A DNA stretch of 64,000 nt from Strongylocentrotus droebachiensis (taxonomy: Eukaryota > Echinodermata > Echinoidea > Camarodonta > Strongylocentrotidae), in contig JAVYIG010000876.1 in the NCBI GenBank assembly GCA_035222895.1, positions 1-64,000 of the forward strand, in the 5' to 3' direction. A program made the translations under genes and the position numbers. Shown here in pieces: positions 27,101 through 42,100 of this stretch. Under the pieces are notes generated by a model that worked only from the letters and a program-made list of their open reading frames with translations, had not been told where the DNA came from and searched no databases. Position 1 is the first letter of the stretch. Every line of letters begins with the position of its first letter.

Positions 27101-30100
27101 TTGCTTACCATTGAAGCTGTCAGGTGATAGAAAGATATCTATGCTGTTGATGTCATCGTTGTGGTTCCAGCAGCGGTCATACTTTGTAGGGGTTGGCTCC
27201 ACTCCATACCTATATGGTTCAAGTGAATTGGTGCAAAGATAAAACCATAGTATAGCACTAGCTATGCTGTTGAGCTTTATACAAACATGGAAGTGTTTCA
27301 CAAAGACTAAGACCGACTTTAAGTTGGACTTAACTATGGCAGGCCATTCATGCCACTGTTTGCTCTCACCATTTACTGGTATTGGTTTCTCAAGGGATGT
27401 ATAAATCATGGTCACAAGTCTACAGAAATTTCATTTTTTGATAATTCATTATTGAAGGAAAAAATATTATCTCAAGATCATAATGGTGAGAGTAACCAGT
27501 GGCAAGAACAGCCTGCCTTAAGTCCAACTTAAAGTCGATCTTAGTCTTTGTGAAACACCCCCAGGTATTACAAATCAGATCTTTTGAGCAATCACTTTAC
27601 CTATATTTCATTCTTAATTGCTTATTGTGATATCAGTATTCTAAAAGATCAACCGTGATTCATGATTCTATTCTAAGTTCAGATAGGCAACAGAAAAGAA
27701 TTAACATGTTGGATACATGATCATAATTAGGGTAAGTTGTGTCACTTGCTAAAAACAAAAGGAGTTACATCAAGAGCGTCTAAATTAATTTGCTGGTAGG
27801 TTATTTACCTGCCACAAAAATTCAACTATTCCAAAGCCTGTCTGCGCTAATTGTAGCTACTTGCGCCCTCAAAAAGCCAACAATGCCTAAGTGGTGACCG
27901 TTGATCCCCCATGGTCCCCTTTTTCTTATGTTAATTGAGAGCTGATTTGATTAGATAACCACCTGTCGGTGACAACACAGGGAGGTCTAATCCCTCTTGG
28001 CCAAACTAGTGCAGACAGGCTTTAATACCAAAACAATGTATTTTAAAAAGAGGCATTTTTCTCACCTCAGCAGAACTGTGATAGGGATTGGGCGCTGTAT
28101 CGGAGTGAGCTTGATAGATATGTGAGCGCTCTGCTGGATGTTAGCTCGAGACACGTTGAAGGAATGCACGCTCATGAATGCAGGATCAAAGGTATAGTTG
28201 TAGGAGAGCGAAAGCTGTTGGACAAAGATGGAATAAAACACATGTAATCATAGTGGGCACTAGAACAGAAGTTAAAGAAGGAAGATCAATGCATTTCAAA
28301 GAAACAAATTTGCATCCAAGATTAGTATTATGGAATGCACATAATGCAGTAGCCACAGAGTGAAGTACATCTGAGAGTAGGAATTAAAAAAATAAATAAA
28401 CAGCAAGTTAATTGAGTACTGAACTCCCTTAATGAAATTAATTTGAAAAATTGAATACAGCAGCCACCGGAGTCTGTAGTCAAATGGGTTTTAAAAATAA
28501 CAAATGAGATTTAACAGCATTTAGACAATTCTATTTTTTGACTTCAAATGCTAATTAGCTTACTTCGATTCAGAACACTCTAAAACCAATCTATATATTT
28601 GCATACAAACGACTTGGACTTTTCAAATACATTAGATATTATTATAATAAAAAGGGTGCACATTTTATCATACGGCACAACTTGTAGGGAGAAATTTGTG
28701 TTAACCAATATATTTGTAGGGGGAAAATACTACAATTATAGCTACACTTGGCTCAAAAGATGATTCCATCCCGAAGATGATTACAAAACACTTCTCACCT
28801 TTTCTGATAAGTTGTCAATGTCGATGATGATTTCCTCTCCGGCAGGTAGATTAGAGACATTCACTAAGCTGTGTTCATCATCATCGCAGGAGTATAGTTC
28901 TAGAGACGCCACAGGTGTGGTGACCTGTAGATTAGCCACAAGAAAATTTCACAAATTAAATCTCAGTACTAGTTTATATTATGGTGTGAGGGGTTTAAAT
29001 GATCTCACAGAAAATGCACATTGGCACACTGACTTATAGTATTCTAAAATATGAAAGTCCCCTGCAGTAGAGGTGTCGTGGACGAGTGGATACGTGGCCG
29101 GAATGTCAATCTCAAGGTCCACGGTTCGAATCCCACCACTAATGTCCTTTGGCAAGACATTGATCTACATTTGCCACACTCCACCCAGGTAAAGTAAATG
29201 GGGACCGGTAGGAAGTAATTCCTTGAATGATGTGAGCACCGACATTGGTAGCCTAGCAGAGCCGGGGTAATATTGGAGCGCTTTGAGCACCCTGCAGGGT
29301 GGATATGTGCGCTATATAAATATCCAATATTATTATTATTATTATTATTTATACCATGCTTGGCTGGTTGATGAAATATACGATCTTCACCTAATCCGGC
29401 TCTGCCTTCACACATATTTATACATTCATGAATATATTGCCTTCACACATATTTATACATTCATGAATATATTAAAGGTAATACAAAGTTTTGGGAAATT
29501 TTGAAAATTGGGTGGATAGTGAATCTTTACAATTTTGATATATTTGGATGCCCCTGTGGATGTATTATAAGCACTAAAATATTAGCCCCTAAAACACTTC
29601 TGTTTTCGAGAAAAATTGAATATAAACATTTACCGGTGCTCCCGGTAAATTTTGATGAATTTCAAATAGCGCCTATGGCCGTACAGTGGAAGGTGCGACC
29701 ATGAAAATCTCAGAATATGTAGCTGTGTTATATAATTTCCAAACGGGAATAGCTAATCGGTCAAGAAACATTGTTTCATAGCTAAATGAATATCTTGACC
29801 TTGAGAGGGAGCTATACAACATAAAGAGTTTATTATTTATAATTTCATAAATTTAGACTCGATTTCAACCATGACAAGGTTAATGAATATTGTAGGAACG
29901 CATATGCTTCCAATATGTTAATTTGAACCAAATTCATGACCCCATGCCAAAACTTTGTAATTCCTTTAAATAAAAAAGAATATAAATAATAAAATTGCAT
30001 GACTTTAGTTTCTGTTCTATCAATCACGATTAACTCTAAATAAACATATATATTACAGTCTTTTCAGCTGCAAGTAGAAAACACAAAAGAGGGTATTATT

Positions 30101-33100
30101 TTAATATCTACAAGAATGCTCATGTGATTTTATTATGTTCTACACTAATAATTGACTAGTTAAAATAAACAAATTTATTATATTATAAATTATCAGTGAA
30201 ATGTTTAAATATAGATCACGGTTTTAAAATATTAGTATCTGCAAATTTATTTGAATAGTGGGGTAAATACCCGATTTTAGTAGAATCCTTGCCTCTAAAC
30301 ATGCACACCACAAATACCATCATTGAGCATGAATTTACACTACTGAAGTCATATCACTTTAAACATTCCACTATCGACTTACCTTGTTGGCACCTTGACC
30401 CCACATGAAGGGGTTATCCACATACGTCACCATGTGGGCATCGTAGCAGGGGTGATTCCAGCGGTACCTGTCGGTCCAACTCTCCCTTGCCCAAGGCTTG
30501 CCTACCAGGGCATCCAAGCCTGGAGGGAGGGTGAAGGTCGCACCCCCGGCCGAGAAGCTAGCTCCGGCCAGGGTGCCGAGTCTTGAACCCTGGAGGCTCA
30601 GCAGGAGACTGGTGAGGACCACTGCCTCGCTCTCTGTGGTCATGTGACCGAGGTGCACCTGCCAGTGAAAAAAGTACAGTTGTAAATGTAGCAGGTGTTT
30701 CGTTTTTGTCGTCCACAGCCTTACAACTCCTAAAGCGCTTAGAGACATTATAGATGTATTAAGCGCTATATAAAAGTGGAATTATTATTATTATTAACTC
30801 TCCAATATTTTAAGTACCCCACGGGTTATAATACAATATAAGTCAATATGTAGGCTATCCATAACAGCATTTATGTCTTAAATGAATGTACAGCTTGGAA
30901 ACATTGTTCCATTTCAAAGAGATAGTTGTGACACATGCACAGGTACGCACTGAAGCAGAACTGCCAACCTCTGGAGTTCAAAAACTGTTTTTTTTTTTCA
31001 AGAAAGTTGTATTTTACTTACAAAAGTTGCATCTAAAAAAAAAATGGATCAATGCCTCTTACAATTCGTACATACATTTTTTGGGGTATGGATCATTGGT
31101 TAAATATGCATGATTTCGTCATGACTGGTGTGTTCGATGAACATCCTCAAATCGCCAATGTGAGATGCTTGTAGGATACTTTACCGGACATAAAGGGCAT
31201 TTTGCCGTTGAAAAATCGTATTTTAATGAGGAAAACCGTACTGTCGAATTTACTTCTAAAAATCAAGGAAATACGACTAAATCGTACTGGTTGGCAGGTC
31301 TGTTGAAGGTTCAATTCATGAACTCCAATTAATTCATTCCCGCATAAAATTTCTATGAGAAGGAACTTTGTCCGCTATCCATGAATTGAACATTGACTGT
31401 GTGCATGTGCACATTTCACCATCATCTTTCTCAATGGATTTCAATGGCTTCAAGGAATGTTTTCTTCTTCAAATAATGTACATTTATTTCCCCTCCCCTT
31501 GATGAAGAAAACTTTCCATCTCACATTTCTTTGCCTTTTCGAACAGCTAGACAACTTTGCGGTAGTCCCTTCTTTGCTCTGTTGAAAGTAGGCCTTGGAG
31601 TGGTTAAAAAATGACCTTACCAACAGAACCCAATTATTTTCTATTAATGATTTTAACTCAAGTATTGGATCAATAACATGTGGGGGTACCAAGGCTCTCT
31701 TTTGGGCCCACTTCTCTTTATTATCTACATAAATGGTTTCATAAATTCATCCACGGTTCTTTCGTTCCTACACTTTGCAGAAAACTCAAGACGATAAAAA
31801 CCTTGAAAGTACACGAATCTATCTACTGGTAGCCCCACAGTAACCTTACCTGGAGCATGTCAATCATGGCCGTCACCATCTGCTCCGTGATGTCTCTGGA
31901 GTCTTCTGGAGACAGTGTATCATCTGTGTGGTTGTGATGGAACGACTCCAGGATGTTGGACGCCACCATGACCATCACCTCGAGAGCATCGCGGGCCAGG
32001 CTGGGCTCCTCCCACCTGCATCGGGCGCTGGAGGTCGCCATGGTCGTTAGAAGGCCAGATACCTTCCTTTGGCAAGGGGCGTTCAGCTGGAATGGATATA
32101 GGAGGGGAGGAAAACAAAGATAAGCAATGAATTGGAGTATAATGTAACCTTTTTGGTAAAGATTTTGCATTTATGGGGATAAATCAAGGTCAGAGAGCCT
32201 GCCAGGGGCATCCTCTGGCACAATACAGAGTTCCGTGGTACAGGTTTTGTGGTCTAGTGGATATGTAACCCAACTGCCGATCACAAGGTATGGGGTTCGA
32301 GTCCCGCCGCGGCAGTGATGTCCTTTGGCAAGACGTTAATCTACATTTGCCACTCTCCGCCCAGGTGTTAAATGGGTACTCGGTAGGATGCGAAAGCTAA
32401 TGTGGTTGGATGAGCAAGTGTGCGCTTGTAAAATGGCGCCAGGCCGGAATGCCTCCCAGGGAGTGGAGAATGTGCATACATTGTGTGCGGGTAAGCCTGA
32501 ATCTGATGACAGGGGTAAACATTTGTTTAATTTATACTGATTTGTATATCTTCTGATAAATAAAATTGAATTGAACTTCAGGCATTGCATATGCTAACCA
32601 GGGCCCCGTCTTTCAAAGAGTTGATATCAATCGCAACTATGTACATACGAGATAGGAGGCTGCAAACTTGCAATTGATTGGAGGACTTGCAACTGAATTT
32701 GTGAGACGGGGCCCACACGATCCCTGTATAAAGCCTATGGGCACAAGAGAATTAAGCAGTCAACAGGTTAACCCGGTGACTGCTGTTTGTCTCTTTCCGA
32801 TAGGTTTAGTACAGGAACTACCCAGTTCCCGTAGCCAAATGGTTAACTGCCTACCTCGTATGGTACGGAAGAGACCTCATTGATGGCGCCGACAACCTGA
32901 AGAATCTCATACTCGTCTCGGATTGGGAGAGCCAGGATCCCTTCCAGGAGGGCAGTGCGTATGACGCACCTCTCTGTGATGATCTATGGGAGGAAAAGTA
33001 AATGCAGAATGGTAGTCAGTATGCACAGGTATTTTTTTTCTCCATACGAACAAGGCACCGGGAAAGCAAAATGTTTTAGTGTTGGGAGCCCCAAATTCGC

Positions 33101-36100
33101 CCCAAATTTGTTTCATAATGTGAAAGAGGATGTCAATTAAGATACACTTATGCAAAGATTTCCCCTCAAAAACTGTATTTTTGAGATTGTAAATATCATT
33201 AACCCTATGTTAATTGGGGGGGGGGGGGGAGGGGGTCAATTTGACCCCCCCCCCCCCCATGTAGTAATATAGCGACTACTCCGGAACCATGGCAGATATA
33301 AAGTTTTCCTTCATGACTATGTTATTTCGAGTCTTACGCATCTTTTAAAACAAAATCGGACATATAGTTACAAAGTCACATGACCTTTTGTCTTTGCATG
33401 TCAGCCCGAAATCGCTTATTTTTCTGATTTGTGTACGAAACATATAGAAATATAATTTTTCCTAAAAAGAGATAAAACATTGGTTACTTGATCTTGTATG
33501 AAGTTTAGGTGTTTGTTTTGGGGTCAAAATAGTACAACTGTAATTAGAAATGAAATAAAACAACAAAAAACAATGAATACATAAGAAATTATTAAAACAA
33601 GAGATCAAATAAGGAATAACCTGGCTCTTCCAATTGTTATTATCGTATTAGTATTCCAAATGGTCTAACAAATATATGTAGTAAAAAAAAATTCTTAAAT
33701 ATAAATAATATATGATTTATGGGTAAAAATGTGAATTTCATGACCTTATTTGCATAAATTACCATAATTACCATAAATATGCAAATGAGTGATTTTTCAA
33801 AAAATCAAAATTACCATAGTATTCTATACACTTCACGTGACATGCATGCAAATTTTCGCGGCGATCGGCTGTGAAACGGCCGAGTTCTTGACCACCCCCC
33901 CCCCCCCCCCTCCCTGGTAAAAACCTGGTCTGAAATAGCCCGGCCAAAATAGGGTTAAAGCATGTATGATTGGTATCTTGATTGACAGATTGACTTGTGG
34001 AGAAACACATAATAAAAATCTGAACAAAATGTATTACATTATACTATATCGCATCTTACATGGCAGTGATCTTTGTCTTCTTCCTCGTCTAAGACGTGCG
34101 AGAGCTGGTTGAGGAGGTGTGCCACTAAACGCACATGGGAGTGAACGTTGAGGTCATCGCCGTGGGCAACGTATACCGCCAGCATGCTGTCTCTACCCAC
34201 CGACACCGCCTCCCTAAAAATATTTATTATTCATTCACATATAACAAGCATTACAAGATTCAACATTCATACATTTGATACATTGATAGAATGCATGGAT
34301 ACAATGATGGACTAAATAAGATTAAGTGAGATCTGACACAGGGGCTATTCTGTAAAACTTGCAATGGGTCATTTTCGTAATGTAACCAAATTGAATGCAT
34401 ACTTTGATCTAAAGTGTTGTTGGTAGGTAGGACAAACATTATGACTTGCCCTACCTAGCAAAACGTTATACATGCAATATGCATTCTGACTATTGAATTA
34501 CAATTATTTGTAACAGATGAGTGAAATCAATTGTATCGAGGCACTTCACAAAGACGTTCATGTACCGGTATGTGTTAAATTTTGATACATTACGAAAACG
34601 GCCTATTGAATGAAGGCTTCCTACAATCACATGGAAATTTCCACACAGGTGATCAGAATTCAGAGTTTCCATTCAAAATAGATGCTGCATGCTTTCCTTG
34701 ATTACAACTCTTTTTAATTGGCTTTGGTTGACCATTGGAAGAAACAGGAACTGCTACAATTGACTTCCGGTACACGTACAATGTATGTGTTCAAGGTACA
34801 GTATATTCCAAACAATGGGGTAGGCCAAGGTTTTGTAGACCATTTTGTAATGTAATGTATTGTACAGTGCCATGTTACAAATTATTGCATTCACCTGATT
34901 TGGATACTTGTATTTCAATAGTCAGAATGCAAATTGCAAACATAAATCGTGCTAGGTGGGACACACATTATGCTTGTCCTACCTAACAACACGTAATGTA
35001 AGTAATTTACATTCTGACTATTGAAATACAATTATTCTTAACAGGTAAATAAATAGTTTTTTAACGTGGCATTTAACACAGATTGTGAATTCAATTTGAT
35101 TAAATTACGAAATTGGCCTATTAAGAGTTAATAGGAAAATTGCATACTAGTGAAACCTTTATACAATTGTAAGTTTTACACAACAGCCTTGTATCATATA
35201 ATTGTTATCATTAACCTATCCAAAATAAGACAAATTATATCACAGTAACGATGAGTGGAATAAAAATGTATAACGACCCATATATCAAATAAAGTGCACC
35301 TGATATGAATTTACAGTATTATTTGGATTAAAAGTACATGTATATCTATTAAACACTGGAATAAAAAGAAAAGTGGTGTAAAAGTTTGAAAGAAAGATGA
35401 AACCTTTACAGACAAAATATGATTAATTGGTTCACTACAAATTAATGATGATGTACAGAATATGGACGAGAAAATACATTAGCGAATATTTAGCATCTGA
35501 AAAACACAGTAACACCATTTACATTATGAAGAAACAGTTAAATTACTTCAAAACATACAAGATACATGTAAATAAATAGAAACAAAGATAAAAATATACA
35601 GTATAAGAAGGAAAACAACATACAAATCTGAAAATGATTATGAAATGTGTACAATTTGTTTATAAAATACAAAGAACCCTACCCCCCAGAATGCACAATA
35701 ATAAATGACTCGTTTTTTTCTTCTTTTCTGTATACCCCTTTTATTGGAATTGAAGATCGCACACTCAATTGTGCACTTCTCTCACTGTCAACTTAAAGAT
35801 ACTAAAGAATCAAAAAGTATTTGAAGAAAAAAATGACCTGATTCCCATATTTGTTGTTGTTGTTATTGTTGTTAAATCTTATATGTGTCTGTAGTATAAA
35901 AATTTAAAAAGAGAAGTGATTGCTTTGAGGCAATGATTGGGTATACATGTCCAAATGTAGGCCTACTTTGCCCTTAATGTGGAATATCCTAGGCTATTGC
36001 ATAAACTATATTTCCCTGTTTTGTTCAATCTGCAAAATTCAAGACATTCACGTTTGGTCCTAGAAAATTCCTTAAATAGGAAATGAAAAAACTAAAGGTG

Positions 36101-39100
36101 CATCAAAGACCCAAGCTCATTCCTCCCATTATTTTTCTACATGAACCTAGAAAATTGACTCTTGTCATTTACGGTTATTGCCTCAAATTGTTACATCTTA
36201 AAATCAAATAAATTGATCTGTTCTTTACTTTTATTAATATTTGTTAACCTTAAAAATGGTTACATAGAAAGAAACTGTTCCAAGACATTTTGATTTGTGC
36301 ATCTTGGATGAAAAGTCTGCATATCAAGAGAAATGGAGTGCCCAATAACTGTACCTAGACAAATGAAATGAAATAAGATATATACCGGTACAGACATATG
36401 TGAGCAAAAATAGCATTTGTTTATATATGTACCTTTAACTTAGAAACTATGTAGACTGTACAATATGAAATTAAAACCATCTATGTCCCTGCATACATTT
36501 GCGAGCAGAAACCCTGATGCTCATCCTGATTTTCTTGAAAAAAGTAAACTCTTTCCTGAAAAAGAATTCATTGATACCCGAAGAGAAGAATATTCCTTGA
36601 AGTAAACGTACCTGAAGACATTGTACCATCAAATGAAATTTTAAAAAGTGTCTATCTGTCATTTTGAGCCTTGCGAAATTTGTGCTGGTCACTTGATGCA
36701 GTAGCTTTTGAAGTGAATGTTGATCAGGTTTATCCTGCCCAATCAATATAAATATCCCTACATAAATGGCAAGACGTTGGCAGCTACATGTACATGTATT
36801 GCTTCCAGTTCCCAAGTGCCATTATTGGATAGCAAGCAACACACATGTGCCATTTCAAACAGAATTGATCATGAAATGTCTAAATTGAAATTAACCTTGT
36901 CTTCCTATCCAACTGTCTTCTCAATATCATCTTCAAATTCAACAAATAATAATAAATAATCGTGATTGAAGGTGTCATCGGCTGCTAAATGGAGGAGCAA
37001 TGACGTCTCGCTTCTGTATTCTCCTTCTCAATCGGGTGCTGTTTATCGAGAAATCAGATTGCAGTACTTACAATATATATATCTCTTTAATCCATTTATT
37101 CTCGATTACGATCCGTGAGTAAATGGGAGTATGGCATGTCATTAGTATAGCAAATAAATACTTTTGTATATTTCTATATTAAAAGCATTTTGTCTTTTTG
37201 GGGAGTATAAAGATATACATGTACGAAAGGATATGCCAAATGCATGTAGGGCTGTAAAGCTTATGAAACCAAAACTGTGTACACTCAAACATGCTTTAGG
37301 AAAGGTTCTTTGATGTACAGTATAGTTCATGAAGCGGATTGGTCGGATTGCTGATGGATCAGTAATGTGATAGAGGTGTAAATATTCTGCAATAAAGTTT
37401 AAATGTATCAAATTATGCATTAGTGTGAGAATGTGAGAGAATGAGTGATACTTTTCTTTCATAATTCATTACAGAAATGTATATGTCTCTTGACTTTTGC
37501 TTCATGGAAGCTTAACAAACTTTGTCATGTTGTTTAAATGTTACAAACCCACACTTTACATCAACACAGCATACAAACATCTCCATTGATCAAGATCCTC
37601 TTGTACTTTCAACTCGACTTTCAATAGCAAGAGGCAACTGGCAAAGCTCTACCAAGACCGCCGATTCTTCACGATGACTGACACGCCATTGTAAATACAA
37701 CTCTGCAGTGAAACACCAACTTCAAAGAAAAACAGAACATGGGCGCTGGATCTCACGACAGGTCGCCAAGAAACATGCAACCTTGTAAAACACCAAAGAC
37801 AACTCTAGTTCTCAACAGTAGACCATACAAAACACAAATCACACCACCACCAATCATACTCAGCATAATTCACTTTGAATGTATTCATGTTGATATCATT
37901 TGATATTTTCAGTTGAATGTATTCATGTTGATATCATTTTATGTTTTCAGTTGAATGTATTCATGTTGATATCATTTGATATTTTCAGTTGAATGTCTTC
38001 CTATATCTGAGCATAAAGACACAGTGTATTCATGGTTTGATTAATTGTTCAAGCTTTTGAACTATGAATGCAAGTTAAGATTGATTGCAACTCTAACTGA
38101 CAATCAAATGGAATTTAGCTTTCTACTGTCATTTGGTTTGGTGTGATCCTGATTGGCTAATACGATCTGCAATCAATGTAAACATTAAATATTACAGTTT
38201 CATTCAACAGGACCTACATTAAGTATGAATGTGAATAACTGTGATTTATATTTCCCTCTATGTGAGTGTTTTGGTGAGAAGAAAAATATGCAAAAAATGA
38301 TGAGCTGACGGGTTCATGCAAAAAATACTGCAGTTTGGGATGAAGAAAAAAAAATCAGTAAATGGATATGAACATTGGCATACTGTTGAAAATACATATG
38401 CGTGATGAGTATGTTGCTTATTCATTTTTGGTTTGTTTTGTTTCTAAGATACATTTAGGGGAAGCTGCAAAGTCCATTTTTCATGATAACGCAGGTTCAA
38501 GTAGTTTCATGGTAAATTTACATGATGGTGTATTAGTAGAATATTGACCTGCATAGTTTGTACAATTATTTAGAAAAGCAAGTTAAAAAAACACACCATC
38601 ACAAGAAGGGCCCTTCGTCGTTCATTCAAACACACTTGGCAGCAAAGATTAAATGTTGTAGTATTGCGATAAATAGTGTTAATAAAATACAAGTGTGATA
38701 AATGGGCAGGTTAATATCAAGCATATGTATTACATGGGTGATGCACCTGTTGCAACTTTTCTAAATTTATCTATTGAGAGCCAGAAGGGCATTATCTCTG
38801 TGTATGAGTTAATGCCCTTCTGGCTGTCAGCAGTCAAATTGTTAGTAAATAAAACATAATGTTTAATTTGTTACAGATGTACATTTAACACTTAAGTATG
38901 AACATTTAACAAAAATATTTCAAAACAAAATATCTATAGTATCACATCACAGATTCAAAGAGTACAACAAATAGAAAAGAAGAAACACTCAAAACGACAA
39001 AAAGGAAGAAAACATAGGAAAATAGCAGGGTGACTTAGAAGAGAAATTGAATAATGACAGAAAATAAGTTGTTGGTGAGGTTTCACTTACAGATATTCCA

Positions 39101-42100
39101 GCTTGTTTTCTAAGCTTTCAAAGGACTTTGGAGAGACTGGTATAGCAATATCACAGACGGATGTTTTGCCTCCTTTGTTGTCCACTATGGCTAATTTCAG
39201 GTAAACTGAGATGAGAAAGGATAGTTATCAGTCAATTATGAATCCACCACCCATCCAAACAATAAATCAACCAAAATGACCCATTATCAGTTAATTGACT
39301 AATCAACCAATTATCCAATCATCTTATCTACCAAGAAAACAATCATACCACCAACATCCATTCATCAATTAATGACTTGATCAATTGATCACATACTGTA
39401 AAATTCAATCAACTATCTTGTTAAAGTTCATCTAAAAAGCAATATACACTGACATTCTAATTTAAACAGCTTACAATCAAATCATGCAATCAATCAAACA
39501 ATTGATAATCTGATTCATGAAATAAGCAATCAATCATGCAATAAATTTTTCAATTAATCAATCAATTAAACACTCAATAATCTGATTAGTGAAATAAGCA
39601 ATCAATCATCCAATCAATTCCTCAATCAATCAATTAAACACTCAATAATCTGATTAATGAAAAAAGCAATCAATCATTCAATCAATTCCTCAATCAAGCA
39701 TGCACAAATGAGGAACAAAACTATTCAATCAAATTAAAAATCAATTTGATCACACAACAAAGAATAGATCATGTAGTCCAAATACACCACTAAGGCAAGT
39801 AATCATTGGAACAATCATGAAATCAAACTCGTTACCATTGTGGTGGTTTTCAGCATGCCCTGCAGGAAGTAGAAACCTGACAGAACGGTCCATTCCATAG
39901 TAAAGAATCGTCTCAGGGTCTGATTGGTTGAGACTATATCTGACCTCATATTGCAGGGGGGTGTCCTAGAATTAAATCAAACCATCAATAGAGGTCAAGC
40001 AAATGTTCATGAAAATCACAGAAACACTAGGGAAAAAAGCCATTCCATGAGATTTGATATTCATTTAGCTACCTAAAACAGATTCCTTCTAATTCTCATT
40101 TTGATATTCATTCGATATTCATTTAGCTACCTAAAACAGATTCCTTCCAATTCTAAATATGGATTATCACCAGTTAGATAAACTGTATAATTTGAATAAC
40201 AATTATCATATCCTCTATTAGTTGTTGGCAATACTAATGCATATGGTACTCATAAACTTCCTATTGTTAAAGCGGTGCAAATCCTTAATTATGAACAATG
40301 CATACTGTCAATCAATAATGTAATGGATTAATTTACCTTGATCTATACCTTTAAAAGTGTAATTTATAATTTCATGTGAATAAATGCAAATGGCTTGCTT
40401 GAAAGAAAGATGCAGCTTGATTTTATTACACTGTAAGCTCCCACTTTTCAAGGCATCTTATTCACATCTTTTTGTAAGTCAGGTCTTTTACTTTATTGTA
40501 AGATAGAATCTGAATTAGTCTTCATCATATTCAATGTAAAATAGGTGTGAATAAACATGTGTATGTGAAGAATATATGGAAATACATTAGCAGATGTAAA
40601 AACTCTATGAGAAGTAACATCAAATGGATTTTCAAACTGATAAGTTACCAAAATATATGTCAGCATATGATTCCTACCTCATCATTCCATGAATGGCAAG
40701 CAGCAGAAAAGATCGTATCCAATTCAGTACCACTGTCAGGTGAAATGGAGCATATCCCCAGTTTAGGGGCTTCGTTCACCGTGACATACTGAAATGCTTC
40801 AGCCCTCACCCCGGCGCTTCCATCTGCATTACAGGAAAGATAATAATTGCCTTCATTATAAATCTTTATATACCTCACTTTAGAAATCTAGCCATCTCAT
40901 TGGTCGAAATTGGAGTCGTGAATTCAGCCATGCCTGCCTACCGGTCAATAGTCTTTAAAAAAATGCCCTCATGCTGCGATCCCCATTGGCTAAGGTGTTA
41001 AAATTGTCTTTGTGCGATTGCGCCAAATGATTGAAACTTTCAGTCATTTTTCCAGCGAAGATTAACGGACAGTGTCTCAGATTTTCTGTGATGTTTTAAT
41101 CAATCTTTATCAACTAAGAAAAAAGTGAAAATGGAGAGTAAATTCCTTACTTGAGTAGTTTTGTATCAAATAAGCATATTTTTTTTAAAGTGACAGGCAT
41201 TTTAATGCTAATGACTTTTTGCCTAAAGTAATAGTATATGACAACATTTAGAACAACAAAACAAAATAAATCTAACTAATGAAAAAAGGAATATCATCTT
41301 TTCAGATGTCTTTTGGAGCTAAATTGGAAAAGGGACATAACTTTTGGCATACTTTAGGTAGGCCGAATTGGGTTTTAAAAGCAGCAACTGATTTAGAGTT
41401 TCAATTATTCAAAGTGATTGTAACTTATCAGAGATCTGGGAGAACGTCAATTGACTAGAGGACTTGTCATTGATTCAAATCAACTGCATCTTTTCAAAAG
41501 ACGGGCCCGTGATCGACACTCACCCTCTGGATATATCTTGACACCAACTGCGTAGGTCCGACCTTCCTCCAGAATACCAGGCCTCAGGGTGAACTGTTTA
41601 CCCTTCAGTCCTGACAAGGTCGAGTCTTCACTGATGACCACCGCTTGGGATGATCGGGATACGATGTGCTCCTCTGGGTTATTGGGGTTATTGGGGTTAG
41701 CCACCCCATCCCCGTCACTGCTCTGTAGGCTGGAATCTCCTGTTCAAAGACACGTCAGTTTGAGTTCTCATTAAAGGCTTGTTCAAATATGACTTGGCAA
41801 ACCTGAGCCGAGACTAAGTTTATAAGTCTCCACCTGTTACCAGCTAAAGTACATGGCTTTATGAAGTGCAGTAGACCAGGAAGTCGCTTAGTTCAGACAC
41901 TCTATTATGCCCTAAGACGGACAAGGATTCGTGCCTGCAAACTACCTTCTCATAACGAATTTGACATTTGGTTATTCACCTAATAATAGGTTGTTACAGA
42001 TTACCGAAATATAGACTTCACTTTTACTACTTAGAAGTCTCATATAATGCATGCTTCATTCACAAAATTTGAGATGAGCTGCCCCCACCGAATGCTCCCT

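Larger units (their letters stand above)
35190..39090. other. Large intron between E22 and E21: mostly featureless
   Basis: A tandem repeat (37,874-38,000) and a palindrome (38,778-38,830, GCCAGAAGGGCATTA inverted) are the only structures. No exon is required here: the phases of E21 and E22 match directly. Confidence 0.6.

Noticed and set aside
29076..29150. Possible functional tRNA gene
   Set aside because: A and B boxes are present but no cloverleaf with an acceptor stem can be closed; it is a SINE head.
37874..38000. Regularly spaced repeats resembling a CRISPR array
   Set aside because: Units are head-to-tail without distinct spacers and the genome is eukaryotic.
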